This document shows positions 8,826-18,077 of a DNA stretch of 64,000 nt, piece by piece. A program made the translations under genes and the position numbers. Under the pieces are notes generated by a model, which worked only from the letters and a program-made list of their open reading frames with translations, had not been told where the DNA came from and searched no databases. The DNA lies in the NCBI GenBank assembly GCA_002591745.1, contig PDLQ01000016.1:49800-113799 (forward strand), read 5' to 3'. How positions within the stretch are numbered: the first letter of the stretch is position 1; the number at the start of each line of letters is the position of its first letter. The DNA is from Lewinellaceae bacterium SD302. Its GTDB lineage: Bacteria > Bacteroidota > Bacteroidia > Chitinophagales > Saprospiraceae.

Positions 8826-9197
8826 ATGAATACCCGATTATTGAGCTCAAGCAGCATTACCGGAACCACCGTATACAACACCCGCAACGAGAAACTGGGT
8901 GAGATTAAAGATCTGATGATCAATGTCCATAACGGACATATCAATTATGCCGTGTTATCATTCGGCGGTTTCCTGGGATTAGGTGATAAATACTTCGCCG
9001 TGCCAATGGAGGCCTTTACGATCAACCGGGATAATGAAAACTTTGTCCTGAATGTATCCAAAGATCGCTTGGAAAATGCCCCGGGATTCGATAAAGACAA
9101 CTGGCCGAGCAGTACCGATGAAACGTACACCAATGACGTGTACCGCTACTACGATTTAGAGCGTAGCCGTGTAGTAAAACCTGAAATGGTCAGTTAA
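8826..9197 (+). CDS. PRC-barrel domain protein
   Basis: A 123-residue soluble protein with one PRC-barrel domain at about residues 8-85: a start of the form ITGTTVYNTRNEKLGEIKD, then INYAVLSFGG and YFAVPMEAF. PRC-barrel domains occur in RimM and photosynthetic reaction-centre subunit H, and in stand-alone proteins often linked with stress. No partner is evident here. It stands alone after an AT-rich 250-base gap and is followed by a terminator shared with the helicase gene facing it. The tail (from about residue 95) has polar residues and no recognisable motif. Confidence 0.85.
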   Translation: MNTRLLSSSSITGTTVYNTRNEKLGEIKDLMINVHNGHINYAVLSFGGFLGLGDKYFAVPMEAFTINRDNENFVLNVSKDRLENAPGFDKDNWPSSTDETYTNDVYRYYDLERSRVVKPEMVS

Positions 9198-9269
9198 TAA
9201 AGAAGTCGCCTATCACGATGCCGTACCGACGTGGTCCCACGTTGATTACGGTGGCTTTGACAAGCCAGA

Positions 9270-9307
9270 AAAACCCTGTCTACCCTTTACGGTAGATGGG
9301 GTTTTAC
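9270..9307. terminator. Two-way terminator between convergent genes
   Basis: The hairpin stem TCTACC/GGTAGA is extended by CCC/GGGG, with AAAA on the left and TTTT on the right, so it can end transcripts from both sides. Its right arm overlaps the stop codon of the helicase gene. Confidence 0.75.
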
Positions 9308-10632
9308 TTTTTCCATTTTTTATTGGATTTACGTTTGCCGCGTTTACGGCCACGCTTTTCTTCCAGTTCCCTGCGGGTCAGATTTACCTTACTATTGCGC
9401 TTGCTCTTATTGTGGTAAGCCCCGGCCTTGGTGGTATCTAACTTGACGCGGATGTTCGCCACCTTGTTGTCCGGCATTTCCTCGAGAATAAGCTGGTCGG
9501 AAATCTCGAGGTCTTCGGGGTTGGGGCGTACCACTAACTTGGTTTGCATCAATTCTTCGGCGTTGCTGAGCTTTTCTTCTTCGTAAGGGGCGTAGAGCGT
9601 GATGGCTACTCCGCTTTTATCGGCCCGGCCGGTTCTTCCGATACGGTGCACATAATTCTCGGCTACTTCCGGCACATCCAGATTAATAACGTGAGAGACG
9701 TCGCTGAGGTCCAGGCCCCGACTCACCAGATCAGTGGCGATGAGCATACGCTTTTCTCCACTTTGAAAAGCACGTAAACTCTCGAAGCGATAATTCTGGC
9801 TCTTGTTTCCATGAATCACTGCTACTTTGCCAGGAAAAATACCCTCCAGTGTTTCGGCTACTACGTCAGCAAGGCGTTTGCCAGGGGCAAAAACCAGTAC
9901 CCGGTGGAAGGTCTCCTTATCAGCCAACAGTCGTTTCAGTAAATTGACCTTAGTATTGAAGTTAGGTAAGGAATAGGCTACCTGCTCGATCTTCTCCAAA
10001 GGCGTTCCGGAGGGAGCAGCTTCAATGGTGTCGGGAAAATCAAAGCTTTCTTCAATAAACTGGCCGATCTCTGGAATAAGGGTAGCCGAGAATAACAGGT
10101 TCTGTCTTTTATCCGGCAACTGATCGAAGATACGTTGTAGCTGGGGGCGAAAGCCGAGCTCCAGCAGTTCGTCCATCTCATCGATGATCACCCGTTTGAT
10201 GGCCTTGAAGTTGAGGGTACCATGAAGGGCTAAGTCCAGCGTGCGACCGGGGGTGCCGACCAGAATGTCCAGCCCCGCGTCTACCGCATCTTTTTGCTTG
10301 TTGATGTTGGCCCCGCCGTAAACACCGACGGTCACCACGTTCTGGTAAGTGGTGAGTCGCTCAATTTCTTCTACCACCTGTACCACTAGTTCGCGGGTGG
10401 GTACGATGATCAAAACCTGCGGGAAACGCTCCTTGCTGAATTTCCACAAACGCAGCACCGGCAGGAGGTAGGCGATGGTTTTCCCCGTACCGGTCTGGGC
10501 GATGCCCACTACGTCGCGGCCGGACATGATGACCGGAAAAGCTTTTTCCTGAATGGGCGTCGGCGTAGTCAGTCCGGCGTCATCGAGGGCGCGGAGCTGT
10601 AGGTTGGAGAGATTAAGGTCTTGGAAAGTCAT
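9304..10632 (-). CDS. DEAD-box-family ATP-dependent RNA helicase
   Basis: A 442-residue cytoplasmic protein with all core motifs in order: Q motif (TPTPIQEKAFP), motif I AQTGTGKT (residues 45-52), motif Ia PTREL, motif Ib TPGR, motif II at 151-154, motif III SAT (182-184) and motif VI HRIGRTGRADKSG. Motif II reads DEMD instead of DEAD; both acidic residues needed for ATP hydrolysis remain. The C-terminal 60 residues are rich in Lys and Arg (RGRKRGKRKSNKKWKK), typical of an RNA-binding tail. It should unwind RNA in ribosome assembly or RNA turnover. Length is that of a minimal family member with a basic extension. Confidence 0.93.
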   Translation of the reverse strand: MTFQDLNLSNLQLRALDDAGLTTPTPIQEKAFPVIMSGRDVVGIAQTGTGKTIAYLLPVLRLWKFSKERFPQVLIIVPTRELVVQVVEEIERLTTYQNVVTVGVYGGANINKQKDAVDAGLDILVGTPGRTLDLALHGTLNFKAIKRVIIDEMDELLELGFRPQLQRIFDQLPDKRQNLLFSATLIPEIGQFIEESFDFPDTIEAAPSGTPLEKIEQVAYSLPNFNTKVNLLKRLLADKETFHRVLVFAPGKRLADVVAETLEGIFPGKVAVIHGNKSQNYRFESLRAFQSGEKRMLIATDLVSRGLDLSDVSHVINLDVPEVAENYVHRIGRTGRADKSGVAITLYAPYEEEKLSNAEELMQTKLVVRPNPEDLEISDQLILEEMPDNKVANIRVKLDTTKAGAYHNKSKRNSKVNLTRRELEEKRGRKRGKRKSNKKWKK

Positions 10633-10685
10633 AGGATAAGTTAGCCTTTATCAGGGATAGATCCTGAACTAAATTCGACGGCACG

Positions 10686-12578
10686 TTAATACGCCCGGGC
10701 ATCATTGCCCTCGTAATAGTTTACGTACGATTGGTTTACCACCCGGGTCCCACCCGCCGTAGGGTAGTCGCCGTCAAAGTACCAACTCCCATTATTATTT
10801 GGGCAGGCTTCTTTGAGGTCCTCAACGGATTGGTAGATCACCTTTACCGGAAATTTGATCTCTTTGGGGGTAACGATCTCGGCAATCTTGTCGGAAACTT
10901 GCTCGTAGTCAAATTGGGCGTAAAGCTCTTTAACGGCATTGACCTGCTGGTCGATCGGTTTTGTCAACTCTTCCTGGCAGCGCTGGTAGACCTTCTTGAG
11001 CAATTTCTTCTTGCCGTTTTCCCTAAGTAGTTCCTCCACGGCGCGGAAGGCTACGAATTCACGCATTTTAGACATGTCGATGCCATAACAATCCGGATAG
11101 CGGATCTGGGGCGCGCTGGAAACGATCACCACTTTTTTTGGTCGCAGACGGCTGACGATGCTGATCACGCTGTCTCGCAACGTAGTACCACGGACGATAC
11201 TGTCGTCCAGCAATACCAGCGTGTCTACCTCATTGCGCACGATGCCGTAAGTAACGTCATAAACGTGACTGACCATCTCATCACGACTGCTGGTGTCGGC
11301 AATAAACGTACGGGTCTTTCCGTCCTTGACCACCAGTTTTTCATTGCGGACCTTGGTTTTCAGGATTTTGCTCAGTTTTCCTTTCTTGCCCTTTTTCTGG
11401 GCATTCTGGATTTTCTTTTTCTTCCATTTATCCAACTCAATTTCCAGTCCGTCGACCATGCCGTAAAAGGCAGTCTCGGCCGTATTGGGGATGTAGCTGA
11501 AAACAGTGTTGTCAAAATCGTAATCTACGGCTTTCAGCACCTTCTTGGCCAGGCGGACACCCAGTTCCTTACGCTCCAGATAAATGTCGCGGTCGGTACC
11601 CCGGCTGAAGTAAATCCGCTCAAAAGAACAGGCCGAACGGGGCAGGGGATCGATGAAGGGCTCCATCGTTACTGTCCCGTTTTTCTTAATGATGAGGGCA
11701 TGACCGGGTTCCACCTCCTGGATTTCGGTAATGTGCTTGTTGAACACGGTCTGCAGGGCAGGGCGCTCACTGGCTACGGCTACGAACTCTTCGTCATGGA
11801 AATAAAAAGCGGGGCGGATGCCGGCGGGGTCGCGCATCACAAAAGCATCCCCGTGGCCCATCAGGCCACCCATTACGTAGCCGCCGTCGAATTTTTTACT
11901 GGCGCGGCGTAGCAATCTGGCCACATCCAGCTCTTCGGCAATCAGTTTGTTGATCTCCATATTGGAATAGCCTTCCGGCTTGTACCAGTTGTGGATGCGG
12001 TCTACCTCGTCGTCCAGAAAATGCCCGATCTTCTCGAGCACGGTGACGGTATCCGATCTTTCTTTAGGGTACTGGCCCAATTCTACCAGCTCTTTAAAGA
12101 GCTCGGTAACGTTGGTGAGGTTGAAGTTGCCGGCTACGATCAGGCAGCGGGTCATCCAGTTGCTCTGGCGCAGGAAAGGATGGCAGGTTTCGATATCGTT
12201 GCTACCGTGGGTGCCGTAGCGCAAGTGCCCCATCATTAGTTCACCGGTATAGGGCATATTGGCCTTCAGCCACTTTCCATCGTGTACCTTTTCAGGAGGA
12301 ATCTTGTCGAAGCGCCGGTAGACGCCTTTCCACAGGTGATCCAGGTAGTTCTTGTCGCTGCTACGCTTGCGGCTGATGAATTTTTTGCCTGGCTCCACAT
12401 CAAATTTGATGGTAGCCATTCCGGCTCCGTCCTGTCCGCGGTTACGCATTTTGCGCATCAGCAGTTGTAGGCTTTTCAGCCCGTGGATGGGCGTACCGTA
12501 CTTCTCTTCGTAATAATCCAGGGGCTTGAGCAGCCGGATCATGGCTAGCCCGCATTCGTGGTGGATAATATCGCTCAT
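10686..12578 (-). CDS. purF: Amidophosphoribosyltransferase family protein (long PurF type)
   Basis: A 630-residue protein with an N-terminal class II glutamine amidotransferase domain and a C-terminal phosphoribosyltransferase domain. Cys9 in HHECGLAMIRL is the likely nucleophile after N-terminal processing. RNRGQDGAGMA and GHLRYGTHGSND bind glutamine, and LLDDSIVRGTT is the PRPP loop. The family makes phosphoribosylamine from PRPP and glutamine, the first step of purine synthesis. It is about 125 residues longer than E. coli PurF and has a Lys-rich insertion at about 390-420, marking the second PurF-like form seen in Bacteroidota. No other purine genes are near, so I cannot tell whether this is the main enzyme. 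Confidence 0.8.
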   Translation of the reverse strand: MSDIIHHECGLAMIRLLKPLDYYEEKYGTPIHGLKSLQLLMRKMRNRGQDGAGMATIKFDVEPGKKFISRKRSSDKNYLDHLWKGVYRRFDKIPPEKVHDGKWLKANMPYTGELMMGHLRYGTHGSNDIETCHPFLRQSNWMTRCLIVAGNFNLTNVTELFKELVELGQYPKERSDTVTVLEKIGHFLDDEVDRIHNWYKPEGYSNMEINKLIAEELDVARLLRRASKKFDGGYVMGGLMGHGDAFVMRDPAGIRPAFYFHDEEFVAVASERPALQTVFNKHITEIQEVEPGHALIIKKNGTVTMEPFIDPLPRSACSFERIYFSRGTDRDIYLERKELGVRLAKKVLKAVDYDFDNTVFSYIPNTAETAFYGMVDGLEIELDKWKKKKIQNAQKKGKKGKLSKILKTKVRNEKLVVKDGKTRTFIADTSSRDEMVSHVYDVTYGIVRNEVDTLVLLDDSIVRGTTLRDSVISIVSRLRPKKVVIVSSAPQIRYPDCYGIDMSKMREFVAFRAVEELLRENGKKKLLKKVYQRCQEELTKPIDQQVNAVKELYAQFDYEQVSDKIAEIVTPKEIKFPVKVIYQSVEDLKEACPNNNGSWYFDGDYPTAGGTRVVNQSYVNYYEGNDARAY

Positions 12579-12685
12579 TGGGAAAAAAGTGGCTCCGTTA
12601 AGAATGCAAAGGTAGGAAAGAAAAGAGCATGGAGAATAGAGGATGAAAAATAGACGCCAGCTTTACCGTGTCCCGACAAAGGCAC

Positions 12686-12766
12686 GGCTACTTTAGCTAA
12701 CGCTGATCGTCCTTTGTCCTCGGAGTAGAAGCCATAATTATTGTTTTGACTAACAAAGTAGCAATG
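12686..12766. repeat. Degenerate long element plus core repeat
   Basis: GGCTACTTTAGCTAACGCTG, then GATCGTCCTTTGTCCTCGGAG, is a reverse-oriented part-copy of the long element. It is followed by GACTAACAAAGTAGCAATG, an exact core (12754-12762) that faces the purF-like gene. Confidence 0.75.
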
Positions 12767-12847
12767 TCCTGGAACGCAGTCAGCTAAGGCTTACAGTATC
12801 CATCTGTATCGTAGTAGCCACTGGTCATACAAGACGTAACGAGGACT

Positions 12848-13038
12848 TCACACGGAAGCCACGGAGGGAGCGGACGGAAACCGGCAATTCTTCCGACGCG
12901 CCGATGGGCGCTGCCTTTGTTAAGGATAAAGCAATACATTTCCTCAGCGGCCATGCCCACTTCACGACACCCGCCCGTCGGCGGGAATAGCGATAGCCAA
13001 AAACATTCGTCTCTTCCCTCCATGGCTTCCGTGTGAGA
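12848..13038. repeat. Inverted repeat (22 bp, one mismatch) around about 145 bases
   Basis: TCACACGGAAGCCACGGAGGG at 12849 pairs with TCCCTCCATGGCTTCCGTGTG ending near 13037. Related ACGGAGG words recur at 15160-15190. The interior shows no gene. It resembles a non-coding miniature element. Confidence 0.6.
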
Positions 13039-13127
13039 TCTCGCTAGCATAGCCACTACCTGATGCCAGAGACAATTTATTAGCAATTCCATCAACCTAC
13101 TGAATGCTGCAGGAGCAAGAGGATTTA

Positions 13128-15050
13128 CTAATCTAACCGGATTCGATAATCCTTGGGGTACTTCACCTCGTAGCTGAAGCGCAGTTTTTCGCTACCGCCC
13201 GGAGGTAAATCGAGGCTCCATTTCAACAGTCCCGTTCGCTCGTTGTAGTCCGCCGTCTTGGGTACTTCCGCCTCTACGTCCACTTCCTTGTTGGCGGCTA
13301 CGGGAATTTGATCGGTAACCAACAGGTTGACGGGCTGGGCTTTGCTGTTGCGGACTTCGATTAGGTAGGCCCGACTCTGGTTGGCCTTGCCGGCAAAAAA
13401 GCCGCCGCGTTTGTTCACGCTCTCGTCCGTCTTGCGGCTGATGATGACGCCGGGGTCACGACCGAGGGAAAGAGTGAGGGTGTCGCTGGTATTACTTACG
13501 TCCAGTTGTGAAGAACCGAGATAGGTGCCTTCGAAGAAAAGTTGGAGTTCTCCGCTGATCAGGTCGTAGTGCTCCCAGTTCGCAACGGCGGCGGTCAGGT
13601 AAACCTCTGGCTGTAGCTTCGGAACGGCGAAATGTTGGAAAGTGGCCGGTACGGAATAGTTGCGAACTTCCACAGTACGGGACTCCCCGTCGGAAGGCAC
13701 GTCGTAGGGCAGTTCGATCACAAAGGCAACGGTAGTGGCTCGCCGCTCTACCTGAACGGGTACGGGGGGTGGGGGAGGAGGCGTCCGGCTTTCCCGGCGG
13801 CGCTGGACCATATTGCTGCGGACAGCACCCGCACTTCTTCCCGTTACGACAACTTCGTCCAGCGTAGTTCCCTCATTCATACGGATGTCCTGAACCTGAC
13901 CCGGTTTTATTAAGATCACCTGAGTATCGTAGCCAACGTAGCTAATCTCTAGCTTTTGCCGGTCGGTGGGAACCTGCAAAGTGAAGTTGCCATTGATGTC
14001 TGTGATCGTGCCAATTTCCATTCCTTCTACCAGTACACTGGCACCAATCAGAGCCTCATTGTTATCGCCATCGGTTACAACTCCGGTTACTTCCTTAAAT
14101 CCATACTGAGTCTTTTTAGCGGTGGTTGGCACGTAAGTCGGTGGCCGCGTCCCGTTGCCCAGGCGCCAGACCGGTAGTTCCGGAGCGCTGGCAGACAGGC
14201 GTGGATCGCCGGTAGAGAGGGTAATCTTTACCTGTTCCCAATCTTCACCGCTTTGCTGATTGACGCGGGCGCGGTAGCGGAGGTCGATGGGCCGGGAAAT
14301 ATCATCCACCCGTACATCATAAGTCGGTTCCCAACTGGCATCGGGAACCAGATAGGCCAGGCCGACTTCGGTGGTGACGGCGGTTTTGCTTTCTACCTCC
14401 ACCACAATTTCACCGGTGGCGGGACGCTGACGCTCAAGCCCCCGCTCCGAAAGTTGACGGAGCAGGTCTTTACGGCGATCGTTAATGGCCGCCAGGCTAT
14501 CCTGGATGACCAGGTAGTTCATGCGGATATCGGTCAGCCGCTGACGGTGGTAGGCGACGGCCTGTTCCAGCTGGGTAGGGTCGAGGCCGTTCTGTTCGCC
14601 TCCGAAATTCCGGTTGGCTTTCAAAATCGCCTCTTCTTCTTTACCGATGGCCGCTTCGGTTTGTAGACGTCTCTCCCGGGTTTCCAATATTTTCAGACTC
14701 TTGCGAATCTGACGGTCGCGGTCGTCTTCCTGCGCTTTTTCGTCGTAGTTGATGCGGTGGCTGACGGATAGTACGTTCACTCCCGGCTCATTAAGGGAAA
14801 ACTGTACACTAAGCGGGTCGGCTTTGGCCGTCAGTCCGGTAAAAACGAAGGTGTTTCGCCCGGCAGGAATATTAACTTTCGCCGTCCGGTTAACCTGGGC
14901 TCCCTGGAGATAGACGGTCACCGCGGTAATTTTGGATTTGGCGGGAAGTTCCGGAGGCTCGGCGTTATTGGCGAAAGAAGTCGTTGGTAAAATACTTAAC
15001 AGCAAGAGGAAGGAAAACAGACGGAAAATGGATTGTTGGGAATTCGGCAT
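13128..15050 (-). CDS. DUF4139-family secreted protein with inserted carboxypeptidase-like domain
   Basis: A 640-residue protein. I chose the ATG at 15050 because it begins a signal peptide (MPNSQQSIFRLFSFLLLLSIL, cleavage near SFANN); an upstream start at 15098 adds 16 residues. Residues about 30-130 fit DUF4140 (AVTVYLQGAQVNRTAKV), and a coiled coil follows. DUF4139 begins with GLAYLVPDASWEPTYDVR and ends at the C-terminus. Inside it, at about 315-405, sits a CarboxypepD_reg-like domain (VTGVVTDGDNNEALIGASV to LEISYVGYD) followed by LDEVVVTG, the linker normally found before a TonB receptor plug, and a Pro-rich stretch. Function of the family is unknown (MuiA-like). The insertion suggests surface or periplasmic binding. 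Confidence 0.8.
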   Translation of the reverse strand: MPNSQQSIFRLFSFLLLLSILPTTSFANNAEPPELPAKSKITAVTVYLQGAQVNRTAKVNIPAGRNTFVFTGLTAKADPLSVQFSLNEPGVNVLSVSHRINYDEKAQEDDRDRQIRKSLKILETRERRLQTEAAIGKEEEAILKANRNFGGEQNGLDPTQLEQAVAYHRQRLTDIRMNYLVIQDSLAAINDRRKDLLRQLSERGLERQRPATGEIVVEVESKTAVTTEVGLAYLVPDASWEPTYDVRVDDISRPIDLRYRARVNQQSGEDWEQVKITLSTGDPRLSASAPELPVWRLGNGTRPPTYVPTTAKKTQYGFKEVTGVVTDGDNNEALIGASVLVEGMEIGTITDINGNFTLQVPTDRQKLEISYVGYDTQVILIKPGQVQDIRMNEGTTLDEVVVTGRSAGAVRSNMVQRRRESRTPPPPPPVPVQVERRATTVAFVIELPYDVPSDGESRTVEVRNYSVPATFQHFAVPKLQPEVYLTAAVANWEHYDLISGELQLFFEGTYLGSSQLDVSNTSDTLTLSLGRDPGVIISRKTDESVNKRGGFFAGKANQSRAYLIEVRNSKAQPVNLLVTDQIPVAANKEVDVEAEVPKTADYNERTGLLKWSLDLPPGGSEKLRFSYEVKYPKDYRIRLD

Positions 15051-15272
15051 GGATCTGGATTTTGGGCATTTGATGTGAGGTTTTGATAAAATACACAAAT
15101 GCAGGTGGTTATTTTTTCTTGGGCATGTATTTAATGCACGGTAATTGGGTGTAAGACGTCCACGGAGGTACGGGAGGGCACACGGAGGTGCATACGTGAT
15201 ATTAGGAGGTTCGGAATCGCTTCGCGTTTCGTGGTAATTACCTAAAGGTCACCCTGGAGCTTTATGAAAGCT

Positions 15273-15502
15273 TGCTACTTTAGCTGGCGCTGATCGTCCT
15301 TCGTCCTCGGAGTTACCTTCGGTGATCGTCGCTGGCAGGGAATGTTCTTGCATTCATAATACTTTGCTACTTTAGCTTCGCAACCAGCTTTGCTACTTTG
15401 ATAGTCACTATTGAAAAGGCTCGCTGATTATCGTACCTCCTCGGAGTTGTTAGCTAGAAAACGACTCATCATTTATTTGTTCCTCGGAGTTGTTAGTCAA
15501 AG
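15273..15502 (-). repeat. Cluster of three copies of the long dispersed element
   Basis: Read on the minus strand: a part-copy (15481-15502, TTGACTAACAACTCCGAGGA), a full 93-base copy (15363-15455) nearly identical to the one in ccoG, and a short copy (15274-15316). An exact core lies at 15392-15400. The cluster fills most of the 461 bases between the divergent genes at 15050 and 15512, and I see no gene or other feature in the rest. Confidence 0.85.
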
Positions 15503-15511
15503 TATTTAAAG

Positions 15512-16516
15512 ATGAACTGGTTTAAACAACTTACCGGCTTCGAGGAAACCGATGCCGGTACCGTTAGAAGTAAACTTGAGTTGAGTGGAGAGTACTTAGT
15601 CTCTAAGGTTAACGGGCGCAAGATGCGTTGCGGTAATCTGGAGATCCCATCCCTGGCCGAATTACGCACGCAAACACAGGGCATCGCTCCAGGCGGGCGG
15701 ATAACGGTGAATGAAGTAATCGGCGACGTGGCAGAATATCACCGTGATCCCGCTAATGCAAATGCTTTGTTCCAGGCCGCATCCCAGTTTAATTTGCTGG
15801 AAATGGTCAGTCCGGCCGTAACCCCCGAGGCAGGTATCACGGGTTACGAGGATGATCATACCCAGGGGCCCGCCTGTGCCATCGCCTGCGGGGCGGGGAC
15901 GATCTACCGCCAGTATTTTGTAGCAGTAAACAAACGGCCTGGGCAAACGGCGGATAACCAAATTGACTGTCTCAGCGAATTGGCGCATTATCTAGACAAT
16001 GATCGTCATAATTACTGGGCCGTGCGCAATGGTTACGCATTTCCAACCGAGGACGGAATCGACCGGCTGACCAAAACAATCAATGCCTCCTCTCCCGAAG
16101 AGCGTGAACAGCTACTGAGCAGGCTGCAGATCGGCCTTCAGTGGAATACGGAGGTGACGACCAGTGGCGATCACCATTCCGTAAGTCAGGCTTACTGTTC
16201 CGCCTTGCCGGTTCTCTATTCTTCCATTGCTCCCGCTCGTTGGGAGGCTTTTGCCCGTCTCGTACTGGAAGCTGCTTACGAAGCTACTTTCCACGCCGCG
16301 CTGCTGAACCGGAAAAGAACCGGTAGCAACAAGCTGTTCCTGACCCTGGTCGGTGGTGGGGTTTTTGGCAATAAAGACGAGTGGATCGGGGAAGCAGTTT
16401 TACGGAGCATCCGGATGTTTGCCCATCACGACCTGGACGTGAAGTTTATCTCTTACGGTGGGTCGAGTGAATTGGTCGGGCGAATTATCCTGACATACCG
16501 ATTGGCCAGTCTTTAA
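15512..16516 (+). CDS. Protein of unknown function, possibly macrodomain-like at its end
   Basis: A 334-residue soluble protein I do not recognise with confidence. It opens with MNWFKQLTGFEET and contains a Cys/His-bearing stretch (GPACAIACGAGTIYRQYF, about residues 115-132), a DRHNYWAVRNGYAFP segment, and near the end LTLVGGGVFGNKDEW. That last motif resembles the glycine-rich ligand loop of ADP-ribose-binding macrodomains, but the rest does not show the usual macrodomain start. No signal peptide or membrane segment is visible. It stands alone between a repeat cluster and a facing oxidoreductase gene. The residues of the last 60 codons are the best place to test the macrodomain idea by structure prediction. 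Confidence 0.75.
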   Translation: MNWFKQLTGFEETDAGTVRSKLELSGEYLVSKVNGRKMRCGNLEIPSLAELRTQTQGIAPGGRITVNEVIGDVAEYHRDPANANALFQAASQFNLLEMVSPAVTPEAGITGYEDDHTQGPACAIACGAGTIYRQYFVAVNKRPGQTADNQIDCLSELAHYLDNDRHNYWAVRNGYAFPTEDGIDRLTKTINASSPEEREQLLSRLQIGLQWNTEVTTSGDHHSVSQAYCSALPVLYSSIAPARWEAFARLVLEAAYEATFHAALLNRKRTGSNKLFLTLVGGGVFGNKDEWIGEAVLRSIRMFAHHDLDVKFISYGGSSELVGRIILTYRLASL

Positions 16517-16535
16517 AGCTTCTGGTGATCCACCA

Positions 16536-17939
16536 TTAGTACTTTCGCCGTACTTCCCGCCGGACAAAACTATTCACCTCCGGCACGTTGGTGACCGTCA
16601 TGCTTTCTCCATCCCAGAGTAGCTTGGTACGACCGGGGACGATATAATCATCCGCTCCTCCACCCGGCTTGGGATAGCGTTGGTTGTAGGCGCGGATGGC
16701 CAGATTGCCCATGAGTACGGTTTCGGTCAACGGCCCTGCCTTGAGCAAGTGACTGCTTGGCTGGTAGCCGTCTTTGATGCCATTGATCCAGTCCATTTCG
16801 TGACTAGTCTCCACACGGGCCAGAGTTTTGGGTACGTTCAAATCTTCCATCAATACGGTGGGAATGAGGCGTGGATTTTCCCCGTAAGTATCGGCCATCA
16901 AGGTTCCTTCGGTACCCTCCATGATAATGCCGCCACCCCATTCGCCCATCATCTCATCGGATTTCAGGCTGGCGGGACGCTTGGGCAGGATACCCCCATC
17001 ACTCCAGATCAGTTCTACGGGAGGTTTATTTCCTCTGGCCGGGAACTGGATGTGAATTTTACTGCTGGGCGGGCAGGAGCCGGGGTTGTAATCGGGGCTC
17101 CAGTTCTGGCTATATACCTGCCCTACGCTGGCTTCGGCGGCAGTGGGGTAGCCGAGATCGAGAATGTAGAAGGGCGTGTCCAGGATGTGGCAACCCATAT
17201 CGCCCAGTGCGCCCGTGCCAAATTCCCAGTAACCCCGCCAGGCAAACGGGTGGAAAGCTTCGTTGTAGGGGTGTTTGGGTGCCGGGCCGAGCCAGAGGTC
17301 CCAATCAATGTGGTCCGGCACGGCCTGGGCCTCGGTTGGTACTTTGCCACCCTGTGGCCAGATGGGGCGATTTGTCCAGGCGTATACGGTATGCACATCG
17401 CCGATGGTGCCGCTTTCCACGATCTCCTGGGTACGACGAATGCCCTCACCGCTGGCGCCCTGATTGCCCATCTGGGTGACCAGGTGGGGTTTACTTTTGG
17501 CCATTTCCGTCAGTGCCCTTACTTCAGCAATGTTGTGGGCCAGTGGTTTTTCGATGTAGACGTGCTTGTCCAGCTCCATCGCCGCCATTCCGATATCGTG
17601 GTGGAGGTGATCGGGAGTGGAGACGACCACGGCATCGATGTCCTTTTGCTCCAGCATCTTGCGGTAATCGCGGTAACGCTTGGCCTTGGGGTAATTGGTG
17701 TAAGCCTCGGCGGCTTGCTTATCATCTACGTCACAGAGCGCCACGATATTTTGGGAACTCAGGTTACGGATAGCACTTCTTGCCTTGCCGCCAGCAGCGG
17801 CGAAAGCCAGGTTTACCGTGTCCGAAGGAGCCAAAAAACCCTTGCCGCCCAATACGTGGCGGGGAACAATGGTAAAGGCGGCACCGGCTAAACTGGCTTG
17901 TTTGAGAAACTTTCTACGAGAATTGGGGAGGTGGGGCAT
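16536..17939 (-). CDS. Gfo/Idh/MocA-family oxidoreductase with Tat signal
   Basis: A 467-residue protein. The ATG at 17939 begins MPHLPNSRRKFLKQASLAGA, a twin-arginine signal, so the enzyme is exported folded, probably with its nicotinamide cofactor bound. A Rossmann domain follows (residues about 35-165, with VALCDVDD and VVSTPDHLH), containing EKPLA, the family's conserved Lys motif. The C-terminal domain (about 175-400) has GALGDMGCHILD, usual in secreted members. Such enzymes oxidise or reduce sugars, often in glycan breakdown, and in Bacteroidota they form large paralogous sets whose substrates cannot be told from sequence. An upstream TTG would add seven residues before the Tat motif and is less likely. 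Confidence 0.9.
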   Translation of the reverse strand: MPHLPNSRRKFLKQASLAGAAFTIVPRHVLGGKGFLAPSDTVNLAFAAAGGKARSAIRNLSSQNIVALCDVDDKQAAEAYTNYPKAKRYRDYRKMLEQKDIDAVVVSTPDHLHHDIGMAAMELDKHVYIEKPLAHNIAEVRALTEMAKSKPHLVTQMGNQGASGEGIRRTQEIVESGTIGDVHTVYAWTNRPIWPQGGKVPTEAQAVPDHIDWDLWLGPAPKHPYNEAFHPFAWRGYWEFGTGALGDMGCHILDTPFYILDLGYPTAAEASVGQVYSQNWSPDYNPGSCPPSSKIHIQFPARGNKPPVELIWSDGGILPKRPASLKSDEMMGEWGGGIIMEGTEGTLMADTYGENPRLIPTVLMEDLNVPKTLARVETSHEMDWINGIKDGYQPSSHLLKAGPLTETVLMGNLAIRAYNQRYPKPGGGADDYIVPGRTKLLWDGESMTVTNVPEVNSFVRREVRRKY

Positions 17940-17980
17940 GATCTTGAGGTTTGCTCCCAAAATAATGATTTAATGATAAA

Positions 17981-18022
17981 ATGAGCTAATGATTGAATAG
18001 GGGCACTCAATCATTAGCTCAT
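17981..18022. repeat. Perfect 16-bp inverted repeat of ATCATT type
   Basis: ATGAGCTAATGATTGA and its complement are separated by ten bases. The hairpin lies after leuB and before the oxidoreductase gene on the same (minus) strand, so it could act as a terminator for leuB, but no clear T-run follows. Its words match the tract at 3517-3610. Confidence 0.75.
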
Positions 18023-18077
18023 TGTATCATTAAGTCACTGCCTCATCAAATCACTGCTTCAATTGATCATTGTTGCA

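Larger units (their letters stand above)
12579..13127. other. 549-base gap filled by repeats, no credible gene
   Basis: It holds parts of the long dispersed element and one core repeat (12686-12766) and a 190-base inverted-repeat structure (12848-13038). Open frames here show no family features and run across the repeats. Confidence 0.65.

Noticed and set aside
12784..13095. 103-codon frame in the 12.6-13.1 kb gap
   Set aside because: It lies across the inverted repeat and its product is mostly repeat-encoded, with scattered Cys and Arg.
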